64,000 bases of DNA from Salinispirillum sp. LH 10-3-1. Its GTDB lineage: Bacteria > Pseudomonadota > Gammaproteobacteria > Pseudomonadales > Natronospirillaceae. Of the stretch, positions 8,025-15,323 are shown in pieces. Below the pieces are notes generated by a model. It was not told where the DNA came from. It saw only the letters and a program-made list of their open reading frames with translations, and searched no databases. Every line of letters starts with the position of its first letter. Positions within the stretch are counted from its first letter, which is position 1. The translations under genes were made by a program, and so were the position numbers. Where the stretch lies: contig NZ_CP101717.1 in NCBI RefSeq assembly GCF_030643825.1, positions 2,046,001 to 2,110,000 of the forward strand. Direction: 5' to 3'.

Positions 8025-9676
8025 CAGTAACCTGCTGTCTTATCTGAAATATTTGGAAGGTGGATGTCGTCAATCAATTGCTTTGGCATTTGACGCAGCA
8101 TTTCTTGAGCAATCGCATAGCTCATTACTCGGTCATCAAAACAACCAGCATCAGCGCCGAAAGAACCGTTGTCATGCACCACGTACCGGCGGCATTCATC
8201 AACAGTATCTCGACACCGTATGCCGCTCACGCCATCACGGAATAACGCGCCCAACCGATCAATAATCAACGGCTTAGAGCGCGAGCTGGTGAGCCAGCCC
8301 ATCTTACGAACCGACCGCTCACTGACTTTTTCATGATCTTGCTGGAAATACACATTGGTGTAGCCAAGGTCACGGATACGGTACAGCGTGCTCAAGCCGT
8401 GGTTGTTGCGCTCGATACCGACGAAAGCGTTGTTGTATCGCTTGGCAATGGCGACCACGATGTCACCAAGGCGATCAGGTGGAACATGGCCGTGCCATTG
8501 CGCCACCTGTATGCCCGATTCATTCAGCACATCGATGGTACTGAAATCGCCATGGACCAAGCCTTCGGCCACGTCACCGCCGATCACATAGCGCCGCCGT
8601 TTCTTCGGAAGCGCCCACACGCGAAGCTCGCCGTCGTCACGACGAAACCAGTTACCCTCTGAATCAATAGAAAATCGTGCTGTAGGCTCACGACAGTCGG
8701 CAAGGGCCAACTCTGTGTGGTTAGGATCGAATACCGTCCGACCGCTGAACAGAAACGCCTCTTCGATGTAACTGGGGTATTCCTGCTTGAACTTGTCTAG
8801 GCTGTTCAGTTCACGGATTTTTACGCGACGCCAATACAACTGATCGTCGGTAATGTCGTGATTGTACTCTTCACCGTCCGGGTGATTTCGCAGCAGCGCC
8901 GCCAACCTATCTTCAGCCTGACTACGCTTAAACCCATTCGGTTCTTTCTGGCTGTACTCAGACTGCCAGTACCAGGGGATGAAGATCACCTCATACTCAA
9001 ACGCCTGATCTTCTTCAGTGCGCTGGCTTTTGGGTGTCTTTGCCAGCATCACCATTTCGTAGAAGTCACCACGGGCACCATTGGCCGTGCTCTCTAGTAC
9101 GATTTCCGTATCAGGCTCTGAAGCAATGCTGTTCATTAAGCCCGCAAGAATGTCACCAGCGCTGGGCCAGAAAGCCACCTCGGAACCATGGAACAATTGA
9201 GCGGTAAAGCCTCGGCCAGTTTGCCGGTTGCCCGCGGTACCAACTTCATAGCCAGCATCACGTTTGGTGAACTGCAAGCGCTTGGCGCTGTCGTTCTTCT
9301 TGGCTGGCCGAAGCAGTGAGGGCAGCGACTCATAGAACCGCTTAACCATCGCAAACAGGTTATCGGTCGTCTTGTTCTCATGGGTCAGAATGAACGCCGT
9401 CAAGCCTCGACGGAACGCCACGAACTGAAAGAACCGCCAGCCGATATAAGTGCTTATGCCCTGCTGTCGGCCCTTGATGATCAATTGCCGAACATAGCCA
9501 AGCCGCTCTTTCTGCAGTTCCATGCGCCTATGCACGTAGAGCTGCGACTGATTGAGCAGGAACGGGGTTAGCTTGCCGCGCTTATCTTTAATGCGGCCCA
9601 GCTTCATTGCTCCCCAAACAAAGTCCTGAATAGCTTTCCGCAGGATGCGTTTGATCTTCTCCCTGACATCAGTCAT
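8024..9676 (-). CDS. terminase large subunit
   Basis: 550 residues from the ATG at 9676, which overlaps the small subunit gene by 8 bases; the longer frame to 9730 lies inside that gene. The N-terminal ATPase has a Walker A-type GRQQGIST (about residue 70), a SEVAFW Walker B-like segment and the coupling motif ESTANGARGDF. The C-terminal RNase H-like nuclease begins at YVIGGDVAEG with DFSTIDVL. It pumps DNA into the procapsid through the portal and cuts it. Packaging type (cos or pac) cannot be told here. Confidence 0.93.
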   Translation of the reverse strand: MTDVREKIKRILRKAIQDFVWGAMKLGRIKDKRGKLTPFLLNQSQLYVHRRMELQKERLGYVRQLIIKGRQQGISTYIGWRFFQFVAFRRGLTAFILTHENKTTDNLFAMVKRFYESLPSLLRPAKKNDSAKRLQFTKRDAGYEVGTAGNRQTGRGFTAQLFHGSEVAFWPSAGDILAGLMNSIASEPDTEIVLESTANGARGDFYEMVMLAKTPKSQRTEEDQAFEYEVIFIPWYWQSEYSQKEPNGFKRSQAEDRLAALLRNHPDGEEYNHDITDDQLYWRRVKIRELNSLDKFKQEYPSYIEEAFLFSGRTVFDPNHTELALADCREPTARFSIDSEGNWFRRDDGELRVWALPKKRRRYVIGGDVAEGLVHGDFSTIDVLNESGIQVAQWHGHVPPDRLGDIVVAIAKRYNNAFVGIERNNHGLSTLYRIRDLGYTNVYFQQDHEKVSERSVRKMGWLTSSRSKPLIIDRLGALFRDGVSGIRCRDTVDECRRYVVHDNGSFGADAGCFDDRVMSYAIAQEMLRQMPKQLIDDIHLPNISDKTAGY

Positions 9677-10241
9677 CGAGTTCATCCAGCAACTCGTCCA
9701 AGGCGGCGTCAGCCTCAGTGCCACCTTCACCCATCAGGGCGAATCGGGTTTTCTCCAAGCTCTCAATGCGGCGCAACAATCGATCTACCGCGTCTTCAAA
9801 GTCGTAGCGGCGGCGCGTAGTGGTGGTTTCAATGCCGGGCAATGATTCTGCACCTTCATCACCACCAACCTTCAGAACTGTTGTGGTCTTATCCTTCACC
9901 TCTTCAAGCAGCAGATCGTTTTGTTCTGACTGCGTTCGCTGCTCAAACGACATGATGCGGTGCAGACGTATACGACACATCACCAGTTCAGCGTCGACCT
10001 TGCCCAGTTCAATGTGACTGGTCAGCTCCTGTTCTTCTGGTGTCAGGAATTTGCTGTATATCCCATGCTTCAGCGCACCGCTCGGCACACCTTTGGGTGG
10101 TGGTGGCGTTGCACCTCCGTGCATCCGGCACCGGCCATTGGGCATCGGCGGGTTTTTGCACACGCCACCCTTGCGGGTCTTTGCACCGCATATTGGGTTG
10201 CCGTCGTCATCCCGTGCTTTGACCTTTCGATTTTCTGCCAT
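9669..10241 (-). CDS. probable terminase small subunit, HGG-motif protein
   Basis: 190 residues from the ATG at 10241, preceded by GAGTG; the frame can extend to a TTG at 10253 that lacks a ribosome site. The N-terminus carries CGAKTRKGGVCKNPPMPNGRCRMHGG, a Cys/His cluster found in phage proteins just upstream of the large terminase, then GALKHGIY. The C-terminal half is helical and acidic. Position directly before the large subunit with an 8-base overlap supports a DNA-recognition role in packaging, though the family is less well defined. Confidence 0.72.
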   Translation of the reverse strand: MAENRKVKARDDDGNPICGAKTRKGGVCKNPPMPNGRCRMHGGATPPPPKGVPSGALKHGIYSKFLTPEEQELTSHIELGKVDAELVMCRIRLHRIMSFEQRTQSEQNDLLLEEVKDKTTTVLKVGGDEGAESLPGIETTTTRRRYDFEDAVDRLLRRIESLEKTRFALMGEGGTEADAALDELLDELDD

Positions 10242-10360
10242 GGGATCACTCAAATGGTTTGCGGGCCTCGGCTTATCACCTCACCCGCTCGGACTGGATC
10301 ACCTCCCGTCATGGTTATTGGGAACCTCACGGTTTGCCCTGGGCGCTTCTCAGCGTGCCG

Positions 10361-10573
10361 TTATCGACACTGCTCTACTTGCTCGAAGTAGATCAGCAAC
10401 GATTCTATGTGCTCCTCTTGGAGCGTAACTGTGTTATCTGAGCTAACGCCCGGAAGGTTGTTCGGAACGTGCGGAAGGCTGCACTTCGGCGCCGTCTGGC
10501 ACCCGGCCAAAACGCTCAGCCCAAGCACCAGCAGGATCATTTTTGATCTTGTCCACCGCACGTTGATGTTCAC
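10361..10573 (-). CDS. small outer-membrane lipoprotein, Rz1-like o-spanin candidate
   Basis: 70 residues with a lipoprotein signal ending LSVLAGC, so the mature part is about 46 residues, Pro-containing and short, as in Rz1 proteins. The frame opens with GTG at 10573; an ATG at 10540 would also give a workable signal (MILLVLGLSVLAGC). It is largely nested in another frame of the 10,443-10,646 gene, as Rz1 is nested in Rz. It would act with an inner-membrane partner to fuse the envelope membranes at lysis. Confidence 0.65.
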   Translation of the reverse strand: MNINVRWTRSKMILLVLGLSVLAGCQTAPKCSLPHVPNNLPGVSSDNTVTLQEEHIESLLIYFEQVEQCR

Positions 10574-10646
10574 GCCGCTTTGAGTCCGCCAGATACCGAT
10601 CCAGAAGATCCAATATTCGGAGGATTATCGTTGCCCAGTCGGCCAT
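10443..10646 (-). CDS. short amphipathic lysis-cassette protein
   Basis: 67 residues: an amphipathic N-terminal helix (WATIILRILDLLDRYLADSKRR), then NDPAGAWAERFG and a polar tail. It overlaps the holin gene by 77 bases and the lipoprotein gene by over 90. Similar small proteins sit beside holins in Pseudomonas-type phages. It lacks a clear membrane span, so it is not a standard Rz. Role unknown; position points to lysis. Confidence 0.5.
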   Translation of the reverse strand: MADWATIILRILDLLDRYLADSKRREHQRAVDKIKNDPAGAWAERFGRVPDGAEVQPSARSEQPSGR

Positions 10647-10977
10647 AGGTGCGCGCCTCGATCATGTGTTGTAGTCGTTCCGGCGTAATACCAAAGTGCT
10701 TCATAATGCCGGGGAAGTTTTCCGCCACGTAGTTGGCAGCATCTGCAATGAACTGGTGCCGGGTTTCAATAGTCAGTTTCTGGCCGCGCAGCAGCATTTG
10801 GGTTTCAGCCCACTTCAATGCCAGATGCAAGCCGTTGTCCATAGTGCTGGCCAGCTGGCTGTCTTGGTCAATCTTCAGCTTGTCGCGTAAGGCAATCAGT
10901 GCAGGCATGGCCAGCGCCGATACTGCTGTCATCAGCAGCAAAACAAAATATTCAGCAAAAGGGGCAAGGTTAATCAT
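10570..10977 (-). CDS. phage holin, LL-H-like
   Basis: 135 residues from the ATG at 10977, preceded by GAGGA; the longer frame to 11043 lies in the endolysin gene. One N-terminal membrane helix (FVLLLMTAVSALAMPALIAL) is followed by a soluble helical domain (GLHLALKWAETQMLLRGQKL...). This layout matches the LL-H holin type. It would form membrane lesions that release the M15 endolysin encoded immediately upstream. Confidence 0.72.
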   Translation of the reverse strand: MINLAPFAEYFVLLLMTAVSALAMPALIALRDKLKIDQDSQLASTMDNGLHLALKWAETQMLLRGQKLTIETRHQFIADAANYVAENFPGIMKHFGITPERLQHMIEARTYGRLGNDNPPNIGSSGSVSGGLKAA

Positions 10978-10987
10978 GGGTTTTTCC

Positions 10988-11401
10988 TCAGTAAGGGAAC
11001 AGCATGGGTTCAGACCGAGCCGAAAAGTCAGCGCCACGGTCAAGGTGAATAAAATCTTTATGTACGCCTACACTCCATCCCATCAGAAGGGCCGTCTTGA
11101 TAAGACGTGCGCGGTATGCAGGGTCAGTAGTGCCAACGTCAACGGCACAACAACCACCCGTAGGCCAGTAGGGTTCATCGCAAACATGCAGGCTTCTTGG
11201 GTGCCCACCTACATTGGTGTTGTGTGATTTTGAGCGGCAGGCGGAAGTAAGGTTCATTGGCTCATCTAGCTCTAAGCGCAACGCCAGCAATTCATCGGCA
11301 AATCGTGGGGCTAACCGGATGATGCCAGTGCCCTTGCATGCCAACTCTTTCTTGGTGAAGTAGATCCTGCCGTTGTGCTTGATTTCGGTGATGCTGCTCA
11401 T
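10988..11401 (-). CDS. endolysin, M15-type D-Ala-D-Ala peptidase
   Basis: A 137-residue peptidase. The zinc site is visible as the family signature SACRSKSHN...SLH, AVDV and a final HLD, the M15 layout with metal ligands His, Asp, His. It has no signal peptide, so it needs the neighbouring holin for access to the wall. The start at 11401 overlaps the upstream gene's stop (ATGA), implying translational coupling. The peptide bond cut is inferred from the family. Confidence 0.85.
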   Translation of the reverse strand: MSSITEIKHNGRIYFTKKELACKGTGIIRLAPRFADELLALRLELDEPMNLTSACRSKSHNTNVGGHPRSLHVCDEPYWPTGGCCAVDVGTTDPAYRARLIKTALLMGWSVGVHKDFIHLDRGADFSARSEPMLFPY

Positions 11402-11793
11402 GACTTGTCCTTACCCAGCGCCTGAATCAAATGCGTTATGTGGCGGTTCATAAGCTCCACTTTATCGCCAATGTTGTGGACTTCCTTCAGCACCGCGTTT
11501 TCTGTTTTCGTGATCGCTTTTTCCAAGTGATCATTGCGCACATAGTTTTCTGCCATGTGCATTTGCAGTTTCTGTAACCGGTCACCGTTGTTACTGCAAC
11601 GGTCATGTAACGCTTGGTATTGAGATTCGATCTTCTTATCCAGAATCAACCTTGCGGCTTCTAGCTTCTGATCATTTGCCGCCTGGTTGTTCTCAATACG
11701 CGCAGCATTCGAACGACCAAGCCACGTCAGCCCACCCGTGCCCAGTCCGATCAATGCAATGACCAGCATGATGAGGCTAGCGTCTATACCCAA
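11398..11793 (-). CDS. membrane-anchored coiled-coil protein of the lysis cassette
   Basis: About 131 residues if it starts at the TTG at 11793, which has GGGAG seven bases upstream; the longer frame to 11883 would run through a terminator hairpin. The N-terminus is one membrane helix (LIMLVIALIGLGTGGLTWLG), followed by about 100 residues of coiled coil with a single Cys. This is the topology of Rz-type i-spanins, and it would be a natural partner for the lipoprotein at 10,361. A holin accessory role is an alternative. Confidence 0.6.
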   Translation of the reverse strand: MGIDASLIMLVIALIGLGTGGLTWLGRSNAARIENNQAANDQKLEAARLILDKKIESQYQALHDRCSNNGDRLQKLQMHMAENYVRNDHLEKAITKTENAVLKEVHNIGDKVELMNRHITHLIQALGKDKS

Positions 11794-11810
11794 AACCAAA
11801 CTCCCAAAAC

Positions 11811-11841
11811 GAAAAAAGCCCCGGCATTTCTGCGCGGGGCT
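11811..11841 (-). terminator. intrinsic terminator before the late operon (proximal)
   Basis: On the minus strand AGCCCCG and CGGGGCT pair across 11 bases and are followed by six T. It lies 18 bases before the first lysis gene's TTG start and downstream of a leftward promoter. Late genes must therefore be transcribed through it, as at lambda tR'. Confidence 0.85.
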
Positions 11842-11881
11842 TACACGACCAATACTTGCTCTTAGTTTCCGAGGCACCAAC

Positions 11882-11911
11882 AAAAACGCCCCAAACTTTC
11901 GTTCAGGGCGT
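11882..11911 (-). terminator. intrinsic terminator before the late operon (distal)
   Basis: On the minus strand ACGCCC and GGGCGT pair across 14 bases with five T following. It sits 40 bases upstream of the second terminator and about 20 bases downstream of the -10 box of the leftward promoter, so it would give a very short transcript unless read through. Confidence 0.75.
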
Positions 11912-11930
11912 AGTTGCGTATGCTGGGGAA

Positions 11931-11959
11931 ATACTCGCTGAAACTTTTCGCGCTGTCAA
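11931..11959 (-). promoter_or_regulatory. candidate late promoter (PR'-like)
   Basis: On the minus strand a perfect -35 box TTGACA (11959-11954) is followed 17 bases later by GAGTAT (11936-11931), a weak -10. It points toward the lysis, packaging and virion genes, with two terminators between it and the first start codon. The weak -10 means the exact start site is uncertain. Confidence 0.55.
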
Positions 11960-11983
11960 CTGCACTTTACCTGTACGTAAAAA

Positions 11984-12012
11984 TTGACCATCTGTTGAAT
12001 TCATCCTAAATT
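11984..12012 (+). promoter_or_regulatory. promoter of the 12,043 cargo gene
   Basis: TTGACC (11984-11989), a 17-base spacer and TAAATT (12007-12012) form a good sigma-70 promoter 31 bases ahead of the cargo gene's ATG. It is divergent from the candidate late promoter next to it, so the cargo gene can be expressed in the lysogen independently of phage control. Confidence 0.65.
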
Positions 12013-12042
12013 TGAAACATCTTACTAGCTACTTGGAAAATC

Positions 12043-12534
12043 ATGACTATGGATGGTACAAAAAATTCGAAAGCAAAACCCCTTGCTGCTCTGCTTCTCT
12101 TAGTCTTTTTAAGCTCAGCAACAAGCTCGCAGGTTTTTCCTGAACTAAATGGCATTGCTCTTAAGGGTGTGGAAAAAGTTGACGCAAGGTTCGTTGTTTT
12201 GAATTGGCTAAATGTCCAGCTAAATATCGACGATTTCAGAACCAATGGTCAATCAGCGCTTGAGTTGGCGTTGAGAAGAGATGGAGTCGTTGTCGATCCA
12301 TCCGCGCCAAACTATCTTATCTGCTATGTGTTCGCGTCCGAACCTCAGCCCGGTATTGTCAGTTACACAAACCTAATAGAATTCTATGAGTACAGCATAA
12401 CTGATGTACATCGATTGCAATGGAGATCTGGCGGTGCCTCAACGGTTGGCCGAAACGGTTTTGATGCGGGTACGGTTGCAAGAACCTGCTCCGATTCATT
12501 CGTAGGCGAATGGCTAAAACAGAACCCTAAATAA
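12043..12534 (+). CDS. secreted protein, lysogenic cargo (moron)
   Basis: 163 residues; an ATG six bases on (12049) is also possible. A Lys-rich start and hydrophobic segment (LAALLLLVFLSS) form an exported signal, probably cut near SATSS. The mature part has two Cys (CYVF and RTCSDSF) that could pair, and no family I recognise. It is the only plus-strand gene between the late and replication blocks, has its own promoter and terminator, and is AT-richer than its neighbours. These are the marks of a moron, a gene added to a phage and expressed from the prophage. Confidence 0.75.
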   Translation: MTMDGTKNSKAKPLAALLLLVFLSSATSSQVFPELNGIALKGVEKVDARFVVLNWLNVQLNIDDFRTNGQSALELALRRDGVVVDPSAPNYLICYVFASEPQPGIVSYTNLIEFYEYSITDVHRLQWRSGGASTVGRNGFDAGTVARTCSDSFVGEWLKQNPK

Positions 12535-12550
12535 AATTTAAGAGTATTAT

Positions 12551-12575
12551 GACTGCCTCCTTAGGCAGTCTTTCT
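12551..12575 (+). terminator. terminator of the cargo gene
   Basis: GACTGCCTCC and its near-perfect complement TTAGGCAGTC form a hairpin (GACTGCC/GGCAGTC) followed by TTTCTC, 14 bases after the cargo stop. The hairpin overlaps the 3' end of the convergent gene at 12,561. Confidence 0.75.
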
Positions 12576-13133
12576 CAATTCCGTCTGATCATACACCAAC
12601 TCAGCCACCGGCCCCAATGCTTGCCGATCTAGCCGATCAATGGCATTCCACACAGCCTCGTACACCCGCCGATGGTTCGCGGTCCAGTCTCCCAAGTCAT
12701 AGTGTAGTTCATCCATCAACCAGCGTTTTATTGTCCTGCCGTTCTTGCGCTTAACGTCTGTGCCCTGCACTACCCGCGCGTATTCGTACATCGTGGCGGT
12801 GATCAATGGCATCCAGTCGCCGGGCGCTACCAGCTGTTGAAGATCAGCTTCACGGGCCACAATGGCAGCAGCTAGGTTCAGCTTCTTGGCTCGTTCCTCT
12901 GCAGTGAACGGCGCATACAACCAATGTCCAAGGCTTTGCAGGTGCTGTGGCAACTTGCTGATGACGTTCTGCACCATGCCCGCTTCGACTTGGTGCATGG
13001 CGTTATCATACTCACGGTTACCGCCTTGCACCGCTGCACCCAAGTTGGCCATGTCGATAGCAACGGCCATCACCGATGGTCGGCCATTGAAAAACGCATC
13101 GTGCCAACACTGTCTTGCTGATTGCCATTTCAT
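12561..13133 (-). CDS. conserved phage protein after RusA, candidate late regulator
   Basis: 190 residues from the ATG at 13133, which overlaps the rusA stop as ATGA; the longer frame lies inside rusA. The protein is helical, with DAFFNGRPSVMAVAIDMA near the start and ALGPVAELVYDQTELRK at the end. Proteins of this kind follow RusA in Pseudomonas-type prophages. In lambdoid phages the last gene of the early leftward operon is often the late antiterminator, and the promoter-terminator region it would act on lies just downstream. I see no zinc finger, so the regulator role is inference only. Confidence 0.6.
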   Translation of the reverse strand: MKWQSARQCWHDAFFNGRPSVMAVAIDMANLGAAVQGGNREYDNAMHQVEAGMVQNVISKLPQHLQSLGHWLYAPFTAEERAKKLNLAAAIVAREADLQQLVAPGDWMPLITATMYEYARVVQGTDVKRKNGRTIKRWLMDELHYDLGDWTANHRRVYEAVWNAIDRLDRQALGPVAELVYDQTELRKTA

Positions 13134-13519
13134 GCTGCCACCTCCAAGCCCACGTCTGGCGTGTCGATGATGATCTGGCCGGACTCGCCCCACACCTTAG
13201 TGATTCGTACATCCCAAATGCCGCTGTCTTCTTCGTGGATAGCATCACACAAGGCTTTCAGCATGTTGTCAGCGTCTGGCCGCTGGGTGTGTGGCTTGCC
13301 GTTCATCGCCTGTTTCTTCTTCGCTGACCAACTCTTTGGCATGGGCAGCACAAAGGTAACGTGGGTACCGGATGGCGGTAATTGGGCCTTGAGCAAGCGT
13401 ATGTGATCGCAGAATGCTCGGTAGCGCATGACCGCTGGGCGTTTCTGCCAACGGTCGCGCTGAGTCATACGAGGTTTAGGGACTGGAACGAGGGAAAGCG
13501 TTTGTCTGGTCATGTGCAT
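13130..13519 (-). CDS. rusA: Holliday junction resolvase RusA
   Basis: 129 residues (start at 13519 or 13513). It carries the RusA core: RPDADNMLKALCDAI with the catalytic Asp residues and Lys, then EEDSGIWDVRITKVW with the third Asp. RusA dimers cut four-way DNA junctions made during phage recombination and before packaging. The C-terminus overlaps the next gene by four bases. Length is close to the 120 residues usual for the family. Confidence 0.88.
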   Translation of the reverse strand: MHMTRQTLSLVPVPKPRMTQRDRWQKRPAVMRYRAFCDHIRLLKAQLPPSGTHVTFVLPMPKSWSAKKKQAMNGKPHTQRPDADNMLKALCDAIHEEDSGIWDVRITKVWGESGQIIIDTPDVGLEVAA

Positions 13520-13566
13520 GGGGCCAATTGCGCATTTCCGGGATCATCGCAGGGTTTGGGCGTATG

Positions 13567-14436
13567 TCAACTAACAACATCCTTCATCAACAACCGATAA
13601 TCAACTCCCTGATATTCAAGCAACTTTTCCCAGGTACTTTGAGAATACAGCATAATTATTTTTAGCTGCTTTAGTGACACCTTATGCGGCTCATCGCTGT
13701 AATCATAGAATTTTACATGGCCGCTAGTATTAACACTTAGCCCATGAATGTTTATTCCGATAGACTCAAATAAGTAAGTGAACTCTTTTCGATACACCTT
13801 CAGGGATAGTGTTTTTTGTTCTATGTTGTCGGTTTCTGACTCCAAAATTTCTGTGCAAAAATTAAATATTTTTCTAGAAAATTCAACTAATTCGATTACT
13901 TTGTCTTCAGAACATTTAATACCACCATCCTCTCTAGACCTAGGCCAAAGAATAAAATATGAAGCCAACGCATGTTGATTTTTAAAAAAGTTAGAATCGA
14001 AAAGATCCCTATCAAATTTAGACCACTTTATCTTTTCGCTTTTAACGACCTTTTCAAAAAAATCTTCAAACTCTTCCTTATGCTTATAATAATTATTCAG
14101 TGTGTTAATTTTCCGGCTCTCTGACAATTGTTCATCTGTCTGATGTGATCTATGCAGTGCAGCCACAATACCAAGAACAGGAATGGACAGAGCAAGCACG
14201 TACATTGGCACACCCAGCATGTCTACAAAAAGCACCCGAAATCCCGCTCCAGTAAAGTCAAAGCACCTGCCATTAACTATATACTCTGCAATAAGAATGG
14301 GAATGGCCATGAATGCAGCTAATAACAGAAAACAAAAAAACCAATTCCATAAAACCTTTGATAGACTCTGCTTATAATCAAGTCGTTCTTTGACGAAATC
14401 CAAAATCTTACGAAAACCAATTCTTAACTTACTCAT
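13567..14436 (-). CDS. AT-rich two-helix membrane protein, candidate phage exclusion or abortive-infection factor
   Basis: 289 residues with a strong AAGGAGG ribosome site. Two membrane helices lie at about residues 29-53 (WNWFFCFLLLAAFMAIPILIA) and 67-92 (FVDMLGVPMYVLALSIPVLGIV). A cytoplasmic, highly charged helical domain of about 190 residues follows (ALHRSHQTDEQLSESRKIN, NYYKHKEEFEDFF). The gene is far richer in A and T than its neighbours and interrupts the rusA and YbcO-like pair, so it was probably inserted. Two-helix proteins with a charged soluble domain are a common shape of anti-phage membrane effectors. I do not recognise the family; the role is inference. Confidence 0.72.
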   Translation of the reverse strand: MSKLRIGFRKILDFVKERLDYKQSLSKVLWNWFFCFLLLAAFMAIPILIAEYIVNGRCFDFTGAGFRVLFVDMLGVPMYVLALSIPVLGIVAALHRSHQTDEQLSESRKINTLNNYYKHKEEFEDFFEKVVKSEKIKWSKFDRDLFDSNFFKNQHALASYFILWPRSREDGGIKCSEDKVIELVEFSRKIFNFCTEILESETDNIEQKTLSLKVYRKEFTYLFESIGINIHGLSVNTSGHVKFYDYSDEPHKVSLKQLKIIMLYSQSTWEKLLEYQGVDYRLLMKDVVS

Positions 14437-14544
14437 TTTATTAAACCTCCTTGTTACTTTATTGAAATAAAATTATTACAAGTAATTCTTGAAAACATCA
14501 TATTCATATAACATGCCTCTAGGTGTTAGTTATTTATTCCTGAT

Positions 14545-14850
14545 TTACTTAATCAGTAATAACTTTGACTCCACCCAAACTCTCCATGTTCGAACCATCG
14601 CCCTGCGCATGTACCATTCGGTATCCTGCAAAGCCATCTTGCCGCCCGCTCTACCGTCTATGTAGTCATGGCAGGCACTGCACGCGAAGCACGCGCTTAT
14701 GTCATCGGCCTTGGTGCCCATACCTTTAGATTCGTCCGGCAAGTGGGCCAGCACCACCGTTTCAGGGTTGTAATTGCAAACCCCGGCGATGTTGAGTGTG
14801 CAGTCTTGCCCGCGTGCTGAGTTGCGCAACTTCTTGGATACGATCTTCAC
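14545..14850 (-). CDS. YbcO-like (DUF1364) endonuclease
   Basis: A 101-residue protein with the DUF1364 signature ARGQDCTLNIAGVCNYNPETV, the histidine in VLAHL, and CFACSACHDYIDGR with paired Cys and a C-terminal His. YbcO from an E. coli prophage is a zinc-containing nuclease of the same family. It lies in the recombination/replication cluster, overlapping the DUF1367 gene by four bases (ATGA). A role in trimming recombination intermediates is inferred. Confidence 0.82.
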   Translation of the reverse strand: MKIVSKKLRNSARGQDCTLNIAGVCNYNPETVVLAHLPDESKGMGTKADDISACFACSACHDYIDGRAGGKMALQDTEWYMRRAMVRTWRVWVESKLLLIK

Positions 14851-15323
14851 CGGCTGAACTCCAGTATAGCCCGCTCAAGGTCGGGGCGCTCGTAGTTGGT
14901 CATCACATGCTTCAGCAGCACGTCGACGGCCGCATTGAATAGCTGGCTGAATTCACTTTCGTCCATCTTGCTGAACTTGATCGACTTAGCGCGAATCCGC
15001 ACGCTGCCGTCCGGGTACCCTGTCACTGTGTAGAAGCCTGACAGAACCGTCACCCAGGCACGGAACTCGTCAAAGTTCTTTTCAGGTGTGATCACCCTGC
15101 CCTGGTACTCAATGGGCTGAGGCTCCCAGTGGTCAAACCCGATATTCAACAACGCAAAGAATCGGCGGTGGTTCTCTCCGCTGCGCTCTTTGATCAATGG
15201 CATCTTGACGAACCCCATCAGTTTTAGGGTTCGCATCCACTCCCTTGCTTCAGCCGTCGCCGGTACTAGGCAGTCTTGCGTGATTTTCTGGAACAACAAA
15301 TCAGCGGCCACAGTTATACCCAA
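14847..15323 (-). CDS. DUF1367 family phage protein
   Basis: About 158 residues, beginning at a TTG at 15323 or a GTG at 15311 (the start is unsettled). It contains the family pattern GENHRRFFALLNIGFDHWEP and a later FDEFRAWVTVLSGFY. DUF1367 proteins are common in the replication region of lambdoid phages next to NinB/YbcO-type genes, with no settled function. It overlaps its neighbours at both ends. Confidence 0.72.
   Translation of the reverse strand: MGITVAADLLFQKITQDCLVPATAEAREWMRTLKLMGFVKMPLIKERSGENHRRFFALLNIGFDHWEPQPIEYQGRVITPEKNFDEFRAWVTVLSGFYTVTGYPDGSVRIRAKSIKFSKMDESEFSQLFNAAVDVLLKHVMTNYERPDLERAILEFSR

Noticed and set aside
8333-8662. A 109-residue plus-strand ORF inside the large terminase
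   Set aside because: It is the antisense of the terminase nuclease domain, whose motifs are intact.
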